From NCBI GenBank assembly GCA_008694505.1, contig VZDJ01000043.1, forward strand, positions 28,015 through 92,014: a DNA stretch of 64,000 nt, read 5' to 3'. Source of the DNA: Cyanoderma ruficeps. Taxonomy: Eukaryota > Chordata > Aves > Passeriformes > Timaliidae. Positions 37,534-48,800 of the stretch are shown here, piece by piece. Under the pieces are notes generated by a model that had not been told where the DNA came from, made no database searches, and worked only from the letters and a program-made list of their open reading frames with translations. Position 1 is the first letter of the stretch, and each line of letters begins with the position of its first letter. The translations under genes were made by a program, and so were the position numbers.

Positions 37534-38277
37534 TTTTTTCCCCTTCTTCTGCTGCCTAGTTTTAAGTTTGTCTGCAGCTGCTGGAGATACAGGCAGGGAA
37601 CCTTGAAAGAGTGACCACTGTTATTTTTTGACTAGACTGCAAGCCAGGCTCACCACAAAGCCATTTTTTATGGTTTTACAAAAACCATGTGGCAAACCTT
37701 AGGAAAGCTACTTAGTCATCCTGTTAATGACCACCGTCTTCTGGAGTTTTTTTCCTCTTCTCTCTTTCATGTATTCCCCACAGAGATTTTTCTGCCACTT
37801 CCCAGAGCAGAGTCACACTCTCATCAGCTACACTGCATGTTTAAGAAATGTTCCCTCCTGGTTTCTAAAGTATTTGTTTTCACAGAGCAGTGTCTCCCCG
37901 AGGTGAGATTTAAAACACATTTTTACAGGAAAATTGCAGTTTAACCACAAAAACAACTGAGAGCTGATAAAGCTATCCCTAGGAAAAATTACTTTTATGG
38001 ATATATCAACATTTCAGCTGTAGAACTGGACAACTATATGGAAAAAAAAAGAAGAGGAAAGAGAACCCCTAGATTTCACAGATAAGAACAATTTAAAAAC
38101 CCCAAGCCATTGCTTTGTTGGTAGGAAGTGAGGGACATCAATGCTATTGAACACTTTCAGATCTAAATTCTGGCAAAATTTCCCTGCTATAATATGATGA
38201 TTGAATATCGCTCATAGCCTTCGGCTTGAATCAGACCATTTGCCCAGTTTCTGCTCATTTCAATTCCTGCTAACCCT

Positions 38278-38762
38278 TGTTATTCCTCTTAGGAGAAGGG
38301 AAGACAGGTGACCTTGCTCCAGTAAGTAACAGCTGTGTTAATTATCTAGCACACCCTTGCCCCTGATGAGTCACAGTTATAACCAGTAAAGATAAGTGTG
38401 ATTAAAGGGAGTGGGTTAGCTGGTGAGAGATCATCATGGAGGAGGAGAAACCTTGAGAATCATGAAGAAGGATCTTGGGAAGAGAGAATCACTGCTGTAA
38501 GGTCAGTCTCGGTCTGCAGTTAGAGCCTGTTGTTGGCACCTGCAGACACAGTCTAGCCAGGTAAAAGCCTGCATTCAGAACCTGCAAACTAGTCATGTAG
38601 TCAGAGGTTGCAAGGGAAACCTACAGTAGGAGCTTGCTGCAGCCAGAGTCAGTGAATGGTTGGAGTCATGATGGTTGAGCTGTAAAGAGGAATAAACCAG
38701 GACCCTTTACATGTTGTGACAAACAAGAAGTCTGTGTCTCAGCTCATTTCTGCTCTCTAACA
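38278..38762 (+). mobile_element. probable solo LTR of an endogenous retrovirus
   Basis: The segment starts TGTTA and ends TAACA, and carries AATAAA at 38692-38697 in 'gaggaataaaccagg', followed by a U5-like end ('gaagtctgtgtctcagctca', 'tttctgctctctaaca') typical of bird ERV LTRs. A second TGTTA at 38336 is an alternative start. I find no matching target-site duplication, so the left boundary is uncertain. No internal viral genes lie next to it. Confidence 0.55.
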
Positions 38763-38979
38763 AGAGGGCTGCTGCAACAATTCCCCATCTAGCCAGTTGC
38801 ACACTGAGAGGAACATTGTTTTTACATCAGTGACTGTCATTTTTCTTTGCATGGCAGAGTTATGTCCCTTACATCTTCTGCTCAGTTCCCTATCTCTTGG
38901 AAATAACCCATTTAACAAAAGAACACACCAAAGAGCCTTCAAACCTTCCTGTGAAGCATCAGGTCACAGAAATGCTCAC

Positions 38980-39042
38980 CTGATGGGGCAGGATCAGTAT
39001 ATACCCAAGTAGGGACACCTTTTGCAGGACAGATGCCTGCTC
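38980..39042 (-). CDS. weak candidate exon
   Basis: A 63-base segment with a CAG|GTGAGC donor and a GAGCTCCAG acceptor. Two frames are open: AGICPAKGVPTWVYTDPAPS and one reading VSLLGYILILPHQ. The acceptor has a poor pyrimidine tract. It may be chance. Confidence 0.22.
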
Positions 39043-39834
39043 CTGGAGCTCTGGGTTCCCCATGGTGGATATGAGGCAAGTGGAACTTATTTAGCTCAAA
39101 AGCAGAGTTCTGCCTTAGAAATGCACAAGGCAAGATGAAGTGCCGTGAAGAGTTTGCAAGGTTTTGGGGAATACTGTGTTTGGTTTCTGACAAGGAATTC
39201 TACTCAAGATGTAAGAATAATCTTGTGAACACCCATCCTCCACCACAAAGGTTTGTTTTCAAAGCAAGGAGTTTGTTCAGTAGTTTTTCCTTATTGCCAC
39301 TCCAACCCCAAGGAGAAAGGTCTGTATCATGGGGTTTTGCCTCATCAGGATGAACACATTTCTTTCACTTTTTTTTTTTTATTGTGGCTCTATATAACAT
39401 CGGAGACAAGTAAAGAAAAAATTCAGTGACATCATGATCATTTGTGAGTATAACTCCAGTCAGCCTCCACAAACAGAGCCTGAGTTGCAAAGGAAGCATA
39501 AACAGTGCATTTAGAAAGGGCTGAGAGCACACTTTAAATTGTTTTTTATATCAGGAGTTTCATGAAACAAATTAAAGGGACAAAGTCCTCCAAGTGCTTG
39601 AGGAAACAGAAAAATTCACTACAATAAATTTTTAAAACATAGATGTTCAAAGTGCTTTTCCAACTCTTTACTTTTCACATTTCCTTTTGGGTGGAAGAAA
39701 GATTAAAGAAAGAAACACCTGAGAATAATAGTGATACAAGCAATCAGGGGAAAAACAACCAAATTCTAATTGAAGTAAAGAATGGAATTGGGATGAGTAA
39801 ATTAAAACTTTGTATTGTTCATGAAGAATATCAT

Positions 39835-40727
39835 TGTCCTGGTCTAGAAAGATTGGTATTTTCCAGGGAGGGCAGGAACCTCTTGGAATGGAGAATGCAA
39901 ACTCCCTCTCTCTGAATTATTGTAATTTTGAAATTAAGGGGCTCTCAGACAAAGATATGAGGGTAGGAATAACAGTTCTTTACTAGTATGTTTAACAAGG
40001 CAAATAAACAATAACTATGGCATTAACAGCAAAACAGAAACCAGGAACCTCATGACAGCTTTCACAGCTGAGGTGGGAAGGAATGGAGGAGAGGCTTTGC
40101 TTCACAAAACCCTGGCGCAGTCTGATCCCTGTGCCTCTGCAGGGCTCTGAGGAGCACCAAGCTGGAACAGCAGTAATGAGCAGAAATCTCGGGCTGGTGG
40201 ATGAGATGTAGCAGAAGCTCTGAGGGGGTAGCTGGAGCTGTGGAGATGTCCCGCCAGGGCAGGGAGTGCAGGGCTACAGTGTAGCAAAGACCCAGGGCAA
40301 GGCCAGAGAAGCAGTGGGGATGGGACGGCAGAGTCCCAACTCCCAGCAGGGCAGGAAAAGGCGAGCTCAGGATTCCTGGGCAGAGGAGCGGATGGCGGTA
40401 GACCCTAGGGCTGGGCTCCAGGGGTGACAGTGAATTCTCCCCGCAGTAAGCAACAGCTTGACCCTCCTGCCTCCAATGCCAAATGCGAGATAGAGCAGCT
40501 ACCCCCAGCCTCATCCTTCACCTGCTCCTAAAACTTGCGGTATCTTTCCCCTCAGACAGAAACTCCCAGAGGAAAAAAAAGTGTAGTCAGATGCTACACT
40601 CCTCTCCCCACCTTATCCACTTCTTTTGTTTTTCTTAAGTACCCACGAGTACCCAGTAATTAGTTTCCTAGCAACTTATGGGAAAAAAGTTCTATAAGTA
40701 AAAAAGAAAGAAACCCAACCCCCAACA
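39835..40727 (-). mobile_element. solo LTR, ERVL-like, minus orientation
   Basis: On the minus strand it begins TGTTGGGGGTTGGGTTTC and ends CCAGGACA, with the inner block 'tttgtctgagagccccttaa', which I recall from songbird ERVL-type LTRs. The middle is much richer in G+C and CpG than the surroundings. The 150-codon minus frame at 40062-40514 lies inside it and is not a viral gene. Five-base flanks (atcat / ttctg) do not match, so the target duplication is lost or the edges are off by a few bases. No internal retroviral genes are present. It has the same orientation as the proposed gene. Confidence 0.75.
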
Positions 40728-43281
40728 TTCTGGATGAATTGGCTGGTGCCTGGCTTTTGGCATTGCATCCCTTGTTCCATCTGCCTAGGAGGCTGCCAAT
40801 GATCCTTCAACATTCATGTTTATGTAGCATCATGTGTAAGTAACCTCCATGCTGAGATGTCCACACACACTCTGGTCTTAACTCGTTTAAAAGGTTTTTT
40901 TCTGCCCTGACAGCCACTAATGAACCTCTTCAGAATTCTGAAAAAAAAGGAAAGGGTTTTGACAGCATGAAATTTTGAATTATTGGGATGGGATGGCTAT
41001 CTGCTGTTCCAAGAATCAAATTAGGTCATGGGCCCTCACTTTTTATTGACAAAGAAGAGTCATAAAGAGAAATTGCTGAAGCAAGAGGGATGTTTGAACA
41101 GTGAGTACAGTCCTAATGGAATTAGCCATAATTCAACTGCATCCATGAAGAACGTTGGGTAAGTGTGAACATGTGCTTAGTCTTAGTATAACATTCGTTT
41201 TTCACTCAAAATGTGTAAGAAAAAGGACACATAACATCATAAAGTGTGTAAGGTTGATATTATCTCTGTCAGACCTACTTATTTTGCTTTGTACTGCACA
41301 GAAACTTGTATTGGATGGATGAACCATTCTGATTGTCTGGTTCAATGGCTAGAAATGGCCCCTGAAAAATTCTTTACGTATTGCAAATCTTTTAACTTCT
41401 GAAAGACAGAGTGGACCTTGAAAAACAACCTTGAAGATATTATTTCATGGGAGTTTCTTTCTAGCTTTAATCACATTGTTAGAAGGAGAGAGAAGATAGA
41501 ATTTATTGCTTCCAATTTTATAAATATTTGAACAGAGATAAGCTTGGTTTCCATGTCCTTACTCAGTAGAGCTTCACATTTTATATCCCACTTTTAATTT
41601 TCACTTCAAGATGACTATTTTAAAATACCTGCTTTATCTCATATATTGCAAATGGTGCCGGGAACATTATGTGTATTTATTGAGACTGATGTCTTGATGG
41701 TCTGGAATGTTTCAAAACTCTACATGCCAGCAAATAAAATTTCTTCCCTAATCAGCACAAAAAGAAACTGCTAAAGTTATATCATGATTTAATTTTATGA
41801 AACATATTTGCAGAAGAGGTGGTTTTTGGCACCTATAGGTAGAACAAGGTCATTCCTCTAGTTTCCTGTCAAATTCCATTGAGAATGCATGCTTCCAAGG
41901 ATGCCAAGCAATTTATTTCTTAGGGTTTTGTGCAGAACGTCTAAAAGTTTCCTCCTATTTTGATACACTTGACCACTCTGAATAAAAGGCTCCATGAAGA
42001 AAGGTCAGCGTTGGTCATCATCTGGTCATTTTCCCTATGTGGTCATTTTGCATATAAAGCTACACAGGGTTCATAACTGCTTTGGTTTCCAAGCCAGCAA
42101 CCCAACAAGCCTTTCCAAGTTCCAGAAGCATTGTTTCAATTATAAACATGGGCAGAAATGGTACTGAGACTCAGCACGCAACATGTTTTGGCAAAGGGTA
42201 GGGACTGCTTTGCCGTGATCAGCTCTTCTTCTTGCCACGCTGATTTTTGCCATCACTTAGCACTGCTCCTCTGATTTCTGCAATGATTTCTGTCCAGGCT
42301 CCTAGAATTTCAGCTAGGAGAACATTATTTTGGGAGTCCCGTGAGAGCGGACGCTGCAGTTTCAGATCATATTAACAAGTATTTCTCTCTCTTCCTTGAG
42401 AGGCCTTTTGCACAGGAGTTCTGGCATGGAAACTTTGGGGCACTAAAAAGCAGGAAAGCTGTTCCTTGAGTGGGCACGTCTTCACCAGCTCTTGCAGTGT
42501 GAAGTTGGAGAAACAATTTTCAACTAAACTACTCTGTGGAAATGGAGGCATTGAAACCAGGAGATAAATGCAAAAACCAAAGTGACCCCATTTGGCTTTG
42601 TTTTTACCTCAAGGACATTAAGTATCCATATCCTCAAGTTGCCTTAAATCTGGGGTTCAAATATTTTCTGCTGTTTCCATCTGGGTGAGAACTAAATTCT
42701 TGAAATTGGGGGAGATTTTGAGGATAAAAATTCTGAAACCATTATAGTATATGTCCCTGTGAAGGCCAGTGGCATTGGATGATGAGCAGCTGAGTTTTGT
42801 GAATTGAAATGTTCTCCTGCTACTTTTCATGGAGCATAATTCCAGGTGGCAGAGGGGTTTCGGTGTCTTGTTGAAGTTCTGTTACACTTGAGTTCAATCT
42901 TAACTCCAAAATCAGCAATATGAGGAAAAGCAATGACACTGGTGTGCTAGAACTCTCACTTTCATTAAATCTAGATATAAAGCCCAGAGATAGGCTAAAA
43001 AGAGGTTTAGAGGTTTCAAACATGTGGCATTAGAATTAGTAAGAACAACTGTTTTTCAATCAAACTTTCACATGCTCACAAATATACTCAATTTGGGACT
43101 CAGTTCTGTTGTGGTAAGAAAATAAAGAAGATCAATCCTTCTTTTTTATCTCTTATCCAAATCAGCTTATTTGTTAGTAGCCTGGCCAAAATTTTGAATT
43201 CCTCAGAGACATAGCATGTGACAATATTTGGTAAAATATTTTTATTTTACCACCAACAACCACCAAATAATTCATGGAGGG

Positions 43282-43313
43282 AAACAAACAAACAAACAAA
43301 CAAACAAACAAAC
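43282..43313 (+). repeat. (AAAC)n microsatellite
   Basis: About eight uninterrupted tetranucleotide units. Confidence 0.95.
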
Positions 43314-43719
43314 GGAAAAAGGAAAAATGGATAGAAGGTTTTTATTAAATATATAACTTTTCTTTGAACTTGCATTCTGGTCTGTTCCTTGTTTAGAAGT
43401 GCTAGTAGTAATAGGTATAGCAAGAAAATGCATATTTAACAGAAAACAGATGTTGTTGATTAATGTTGTTATATAAAAACAATAACAACAAATTAAAAGC
43501 AAAATAACTCCTTCAATAACCTTCAGGTGACAAGAACTAAGAGAATTATAGTGTGGAGATCCACATGATTTCTTCAGGCTGACATACTCTCTCAATCAGA
43601 GAATCTTTCTACATGGGGAAGAGATTTCCAGCACAAAATGGTCTTAAACCAGTAAATGAAGAATTCAAGGCAACACTCGAAAGCTTAAGCTAGACAGATT
43701 TAGAAAGGTAATAAAGGGA

Positions 43720-43762
43720 TTTTTGTTGTTGTTGTTGTTCAGTTTGGTTTGGTTTGGTTTTG
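43720..43762 (+). repeat. (TTG)n followed by (GTTTG)n
   Basis: Six TTG units, then 'ttcag', then 'tttggtttggtttggtttt'. Simple repeats. Confidence 0.9.
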
Positions 43763-45317
43763 TATGTGTTTTATCACTGGATTTTTTTTTTCCCCCATTT
43801 TGGAAAGTGTAATTAACAACTAGAATAACTTACCTTAGAGGCACGGGAGAATTATCCAATCTTTAAATCAAGATCAATATCTTTTAAAGTAAGATACAGT
43901 ATAGCTCAAGTAGAAGATAAATGCCTCATGCAGAAATGGCTGGGTGAGGCTCTTGGCAAGGCAAGAGGATCCTGGAGATCTCTTTGGAGCTTGCTAAAAA
44001 TTTTAATATCTGAATACTGTCAGCATATATATCCTACACTATAGCATGGATTTCTAAGAAGCTGATGATTGAGTTTTTCTCTTTATAGAGTACTAATACA
44101 AATCTAAGAGTATTTTGAAAGCATCTGCCCTTGGATCACACTCTAAATAAATTCTGTGCCTGCTTTGAACATCTGGAGTTATTTCAGCTTGAAAAGAATT
44201 GCTAAAGGCAAGTTAATGTAGTTAACCTAGGTTTAGTTAGGAGGAGCCTCAGGAAACACTTTGAGTTACCTGAACACACAAGGATCAAAAGGACAAATTC
44301 TTGGTTCTTATTGCAGTGCATATAGGACAGAATTGAGGAGAACTGTCTAAGTGTACTTGTGCAGTATCCATTTTGTCTACATCCAAGTGTTCCCTCTCAA
44401 ACATCATTTTCCTTACTGCATAACTCTTTGGAGAGTGATACTCTGATTAATATATTGGTTAATATTTGAGACATATCTTGAGGTCTAGAATGTGGAAAGT
44501 GCAGAGAGCAGAGGAACTGGATCGAGGCACCACCTCACTTTGACTTGCTTATGAGAAACTGTGTAAATGGAAAGGGAAATTTCATCACAGCAGGTAAAGA
44601 AGTAATAAAACAGCAAGTTCTTTTACAGAACAGTTTTATTTCTAAAGTTGACAGGTCTTGGCATTGATTGGAGAGGTAGTGGTGCTCATAATTTAAAAAA
44701 AGGATGCTGACACAGGCATTGTCAGGGTCTGGAAGCCTATTTGGTTCTGCAGACAGATGTGACTGAAGCAGAAGGGAGGCAGGAGGGTTTTCTCCTGTTT
44801 TCTCTTGAGGAGGTTGTGTGTTTGTGCGATATTCTTTGATCCCTCTATTTAATAGTCACCATGTCAGTGTCTGCAGCCAAACTCACAAAGAGCACAGATA
44901 TTTTGTGACCCAGCAAGAAAGGCAGTCTTATGCCTGATCCTTTTGTGGCTCACTTTACACTTCCAGCTACGAAAACAAATGCTCTGTTTATTTGAAAACC
45001 AGGCTCTAGGCAACAATGTTAAGCAGTGCTGACAGAAAGCAGTGTTTCTATTTCTTGTGGATGTGTACGTGTGTGAAGTTTATACACCTGTGGGCCACAA
45101 AAGCTGTTCCAGTGGTGTTCCTGTTACCATATGACTCCCAACAGTGTCAGCCTGCAGCCCTGGGAGAAGGAGAAGCAGGCTCATCGGAAAGCAGTGCTGG
45201 CACTGGTTGATAGCATCTGCTTTTAGGACAAGAACAACTGGATTCTGAGCAAGTCAGATCAAAGCAAAAGAGAAGTACCTTAATTCTTGGTTATTAAATT
45301 GGACTGGATTATGAGCA

Positions 45318-45392
45318 GCTTTTTGTTTGTGTGTGGTTGTTTTGTTTTGTTGGTTTTTTTTGGTTGGTTTGTTGGTTTTGTTTGTTTTTTTG
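45318..45392 (+). repeat. G/T-rich low-complexity stretch
   Basis: TTTTGTTTGTG, TTGGTTTTTTTTGGTTGG and similar units. It generates W/F/V/G-rich frames that are not genes. Confidence 0.88.
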
Positions 45393-45567
45393 AGGCTTGC
45401 CATAAAAGCCTGTCAGGATTTTGGGAGGCAGATGAGCAGAAAGACACGCACACATCCAACTGTGCTGTGGATGCCAGGCTGTGCTTCTTCTCCTCTGCAG
45501 CGTGAAGAAAGAGGAGGCAGCAGGTCAGTGTATAACCATATTCCCCAGCTGAGATTTTACTGCTCAC

Positions 45568-45625
45568 CCTGCCGAGCGCGATGAAAAGCACACTGTCTCA
45601 TGCTGCTTCACAGCAGCTACTGCCT
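45568..45625 (-). CDS. weak candidate exon
   Basis: A 58-base segment open in one frame, AVAAVKQHETVCFSSRSA, with two bases at each side, between ATTACTGCAG and AGG|GTGAGC. Composition is protein-like, but the acceptor tract is poor and no neighbour confirms the phase. Confidence 0.22.
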
Positions 45626-45769
45626 CTGCAGTAATTATATTCATGCTCTATGCTAAATAAGTATCAGGCCTTGGTGACTCACCATTGCTGGGATCTTTGA
45701 CCTCTCCTCCCCTCTACTCTGCCTTCTCTCCCTCATAGCCTACCCAACTGAAAAGAAAAAAAAAAAAAA

Positions 45770-45800
45770 NNNNNNNNNNNNNNNNNNNNNNNNNNNNNNN
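45770..45800. other. assembly gap (31 N) inside an A-run
   Basis: Flanked by about 18 A on the left and an A-rich tract on the right. This is a homopolymer gap; the true length is unknown. Confidence 0.99.
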
Positions 45801-48800
45801 AAAAAAAGAAAAAGAAAAGGAGCCAGCAGGTGGTGTATGAATCCAGACTGAGGATCCAGATCTGAGTGAACTTCCTCTGCTACAACTCTGCAGCTCTGTC
45901 ACCTCTGAGTGGAAAATCTTTTCGTTGTGCCATGACAGCAGGACATAATAACCCTGAGTTAGTTTTTCACTAACTCAGTACCATGGTGCATCCCCAGGTG
46001 CCATTTCAGGGCAGCCTTTGTGACAACACAGTGGCTTCTTGCATGACAGGTTTCTGCATGAGAAAGGGAGACAGGGACAGGATCACTTCCCTGGTTGGCT
46101 GTATTGTCGTTGGTGCTTGTGAAGCTGCCACTTTCCCACTTTGCGGCACTGAACAGCTACAGGCATGTGCGCTACTAGCAAACTTTATCTAATGTTTAAA
46201 CATGCTCTGGAATGGAAATTGTACAGTGATTCACCAACCCTGCTGCTAAACCTGCCCCTAATCCTGTCCAAGTTTGGATTTTTTCCCTAGTGCAAGCTGT
46301 TTTTCTGACATGCTCCCTCCATCTGTTTCTTTGGGTGACTTAGTGCCAGCCCCTAGAGCCTGTGATTAAGAGCATTTTCCTGTCCCAGCAGCTGCTGACA
46401 CGGCTGTAGGGATTCCCCCCTGGCAAGCTCCTCGGCAGCAGACAGTGGTGAAGGAAAACTACCATTTTTCCACCAAAGATGTAAAGCCAGCTACCACAGT
46501 ACAATCGGAGAGGGCTACAGCTCCACTCAGTGCAAACTGTGGGTCGCAGTCCTTCTTCTCTCCATGCAGCCAGGGAAAACTGAGAGCCAGGGTAGCAACT
46601 GCTTTCCCACTTTCCCTCCGGCCGCGGCACAGACATAACTTGGCTGTGCTTTCTGCTTTTGGGTGCTGGCACTGCTCCACTCCTGGTAGGAATCCAAGCC
46701 CACGCTGCTCACTCAAGCCATGCAGTCTGTCCCAGCTTCCCTTTCCAGTCCAGGTATTTCTGGTATTACACCAGCCCATCAGGAGGTGAGAGGAAGATGA
46801 TGGTGAGGAAGCTGAGTTTCGCTGGCTCCATAAACAGCCGTGCTGCGTTCTGCAGAAGGCACACAAGGGCTCAATGCCTTGGACCACATTTAATTCTTCA
46901 AGGTGTGAAGGATAAGCAAACATCCTATTGAATACAGGCCTTGGGAGAGGGAAGCAGCATCTGCAGCCCTGGGGGGAGTACACAAGCACTACTTTTGGAA
47001 GTACACAAAGTACACAAAGCTGGGGCAAACTGCCCAGCAGCTCTCTGCCATGGGAGGAACTGACCCCATGTTTTTGCTGTGGGTCATCTGGCAGCTCTGC
47101 CTTTGTCCACCTTCAGAGACCCCAATACTTCCCAACACTTCCCAAGTGAGCTTGGAACAGTGCTCCCTCAGCCTTTGGGAGCAACTTTCACTGGGCTGAC
47201 AGTCAGCAAAGCCATGACCAGAGGGCTTAGGACAGCAAGGAAAGAGCTCTGCAGCCTTCCAGGTGTGATCCTTCTTACTCTGCCTCAGGGCAGCACCCAG
47301 ACATTCCCAAAACATTGGATAGCATATAGTGTTGTTTAAATCCCTTTGCTAAAAGAATGCAGTGAAGGAAATGAAGCTGCTGCTACCAAATGTTTTGAAA
47401 ATTTTATTTTTCTTTATCTGTGGTGTGTGCAACAGCAGAAAGAAGTCCCCATCCTGTCTGATGCCCTTCACCAGCAACATCAAGTGCTTGTGGGTGTATG
47501 GTCTTCAACTGCTTTCAAAGACAGCTGCTAAATCAGGGGGATTGAAGGTAAGAAGATTTAAGCTGAAAAAAACAGGATAAATTTATCACCAATTTTCAGA
47601 AAGATCAAGATCCTCCTCCCCCCAAAAAACCCTAAACCAAATCAACTTGATAATTCTTTACAGCGCACTACTCTATTTCATGACTAATGATAAAATTCAC
47701 AATCTGTGGTCATGCAGGGTTTCAGTCCTATCTAGGGCCAAACTCTTGGCAAACATGAAACCTATATAAACATATATAGCTTTATAACGTATATAAAGCT
47801 ATAAATGCCCCTGATCAAAGCTGTACAGGTGTCCCAGTGAATCCCAGCCAGTAAAACCTTGTGCTTGCTTTGATGGCTTGTTTGGTTTCTTTTGAAATTT
47901 CTGAATCTTCACTTAAATCTTCCACATCACCCACTTGGCTGTTCAGAGCAGTCCTGTGAGATGTTGGGAATAAAAAAAAGAGTGTAGAATTGGTACAGTG
48001 ACACTTCTCAAAGTGTTTCTGGCTTTGATGGGCAGCTTATACGTCCTTGCTTTGATCACAAATGGGGCAGTTTCACATGCCTGTGGATATGGGTGAAGTC
48101 CAAATTTGGGCTTCACCCCCAAAGGGCACTGAGATCTTTTGCAAAGAGTGAAAACTCTTTGTTGTGCTCGAAATTAAAGCAGATGCCTGCTACCTGTTTG
48201 TCCCAGGGTTCAGTGGGTTTAATGTAAAAAAAAGTAGTCACTTTCATTCTTCAAATAGTGAGAAAACTGCTAATGATACACTGGAGATCAGGTAGCATTG
48301 AACTATTTTCTTTTCTGCAGTTCAGTCCCACGATCTTTTTCTGAGCTTTAGCAGAGATTGTGGCAGACTTATGTTTGTCATCATGACAGTGTTACAGGAA
48401 ATAAAGAGAGAAAAACTACAAAGAGTTGAGGGAGCTTGCAACATCTTTGTATTTGCAAGTTTCTAAATATTTTTAAAAAATCCTAATCTGTTTCTGATTG
48501 GAAAAATGAAAAATGTTATAAATCTGTGGAGACGACCTAAAGAAATACAATTTAAATGAAAACCTAACCTTTCCTTTTTTTTCCCTCCTGATCAGTTATT
48601 TGCTGTCCACTTGGATGTACAACATTTGATTCAAATAACTTTTGTCAGTACTGGCAAAAAGAGCAATGAATCTTTCCAACTCCAGATGCCAGAGAGCCTA
48701 ATCTAGTTCTTAGTGAAATCATTTGGAGTCTTTGGGTTGACTTCAAGATATTTTGAACAATTGTCTTAATATTCATTTTCTCTTAAGTACCTAGCATTAG

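Larger units (their letters stand above)
40728..45567. other. AT-rich stretch without supported genes
   Basis: Intron-like or intergenic. It contains the (AAAC)n array, the (TTG)n/(GTTTG)n tract, the G/T-rich stretch near 45.3 kb and short A/T runs. No transposon was recognised outside the simple repeats. The region 41.0-42.8 kb is low in repeats and could hold conserved non-coding elements, which cannot be judged from one sequence. Confidence 0.45.

Noticed and set aside
40062..40514. 150-codon minus-strand frame
   Set aside because: Lies inside the ERVL-like LTR; LTR bodies have no gene there and the frame is composition-driven.
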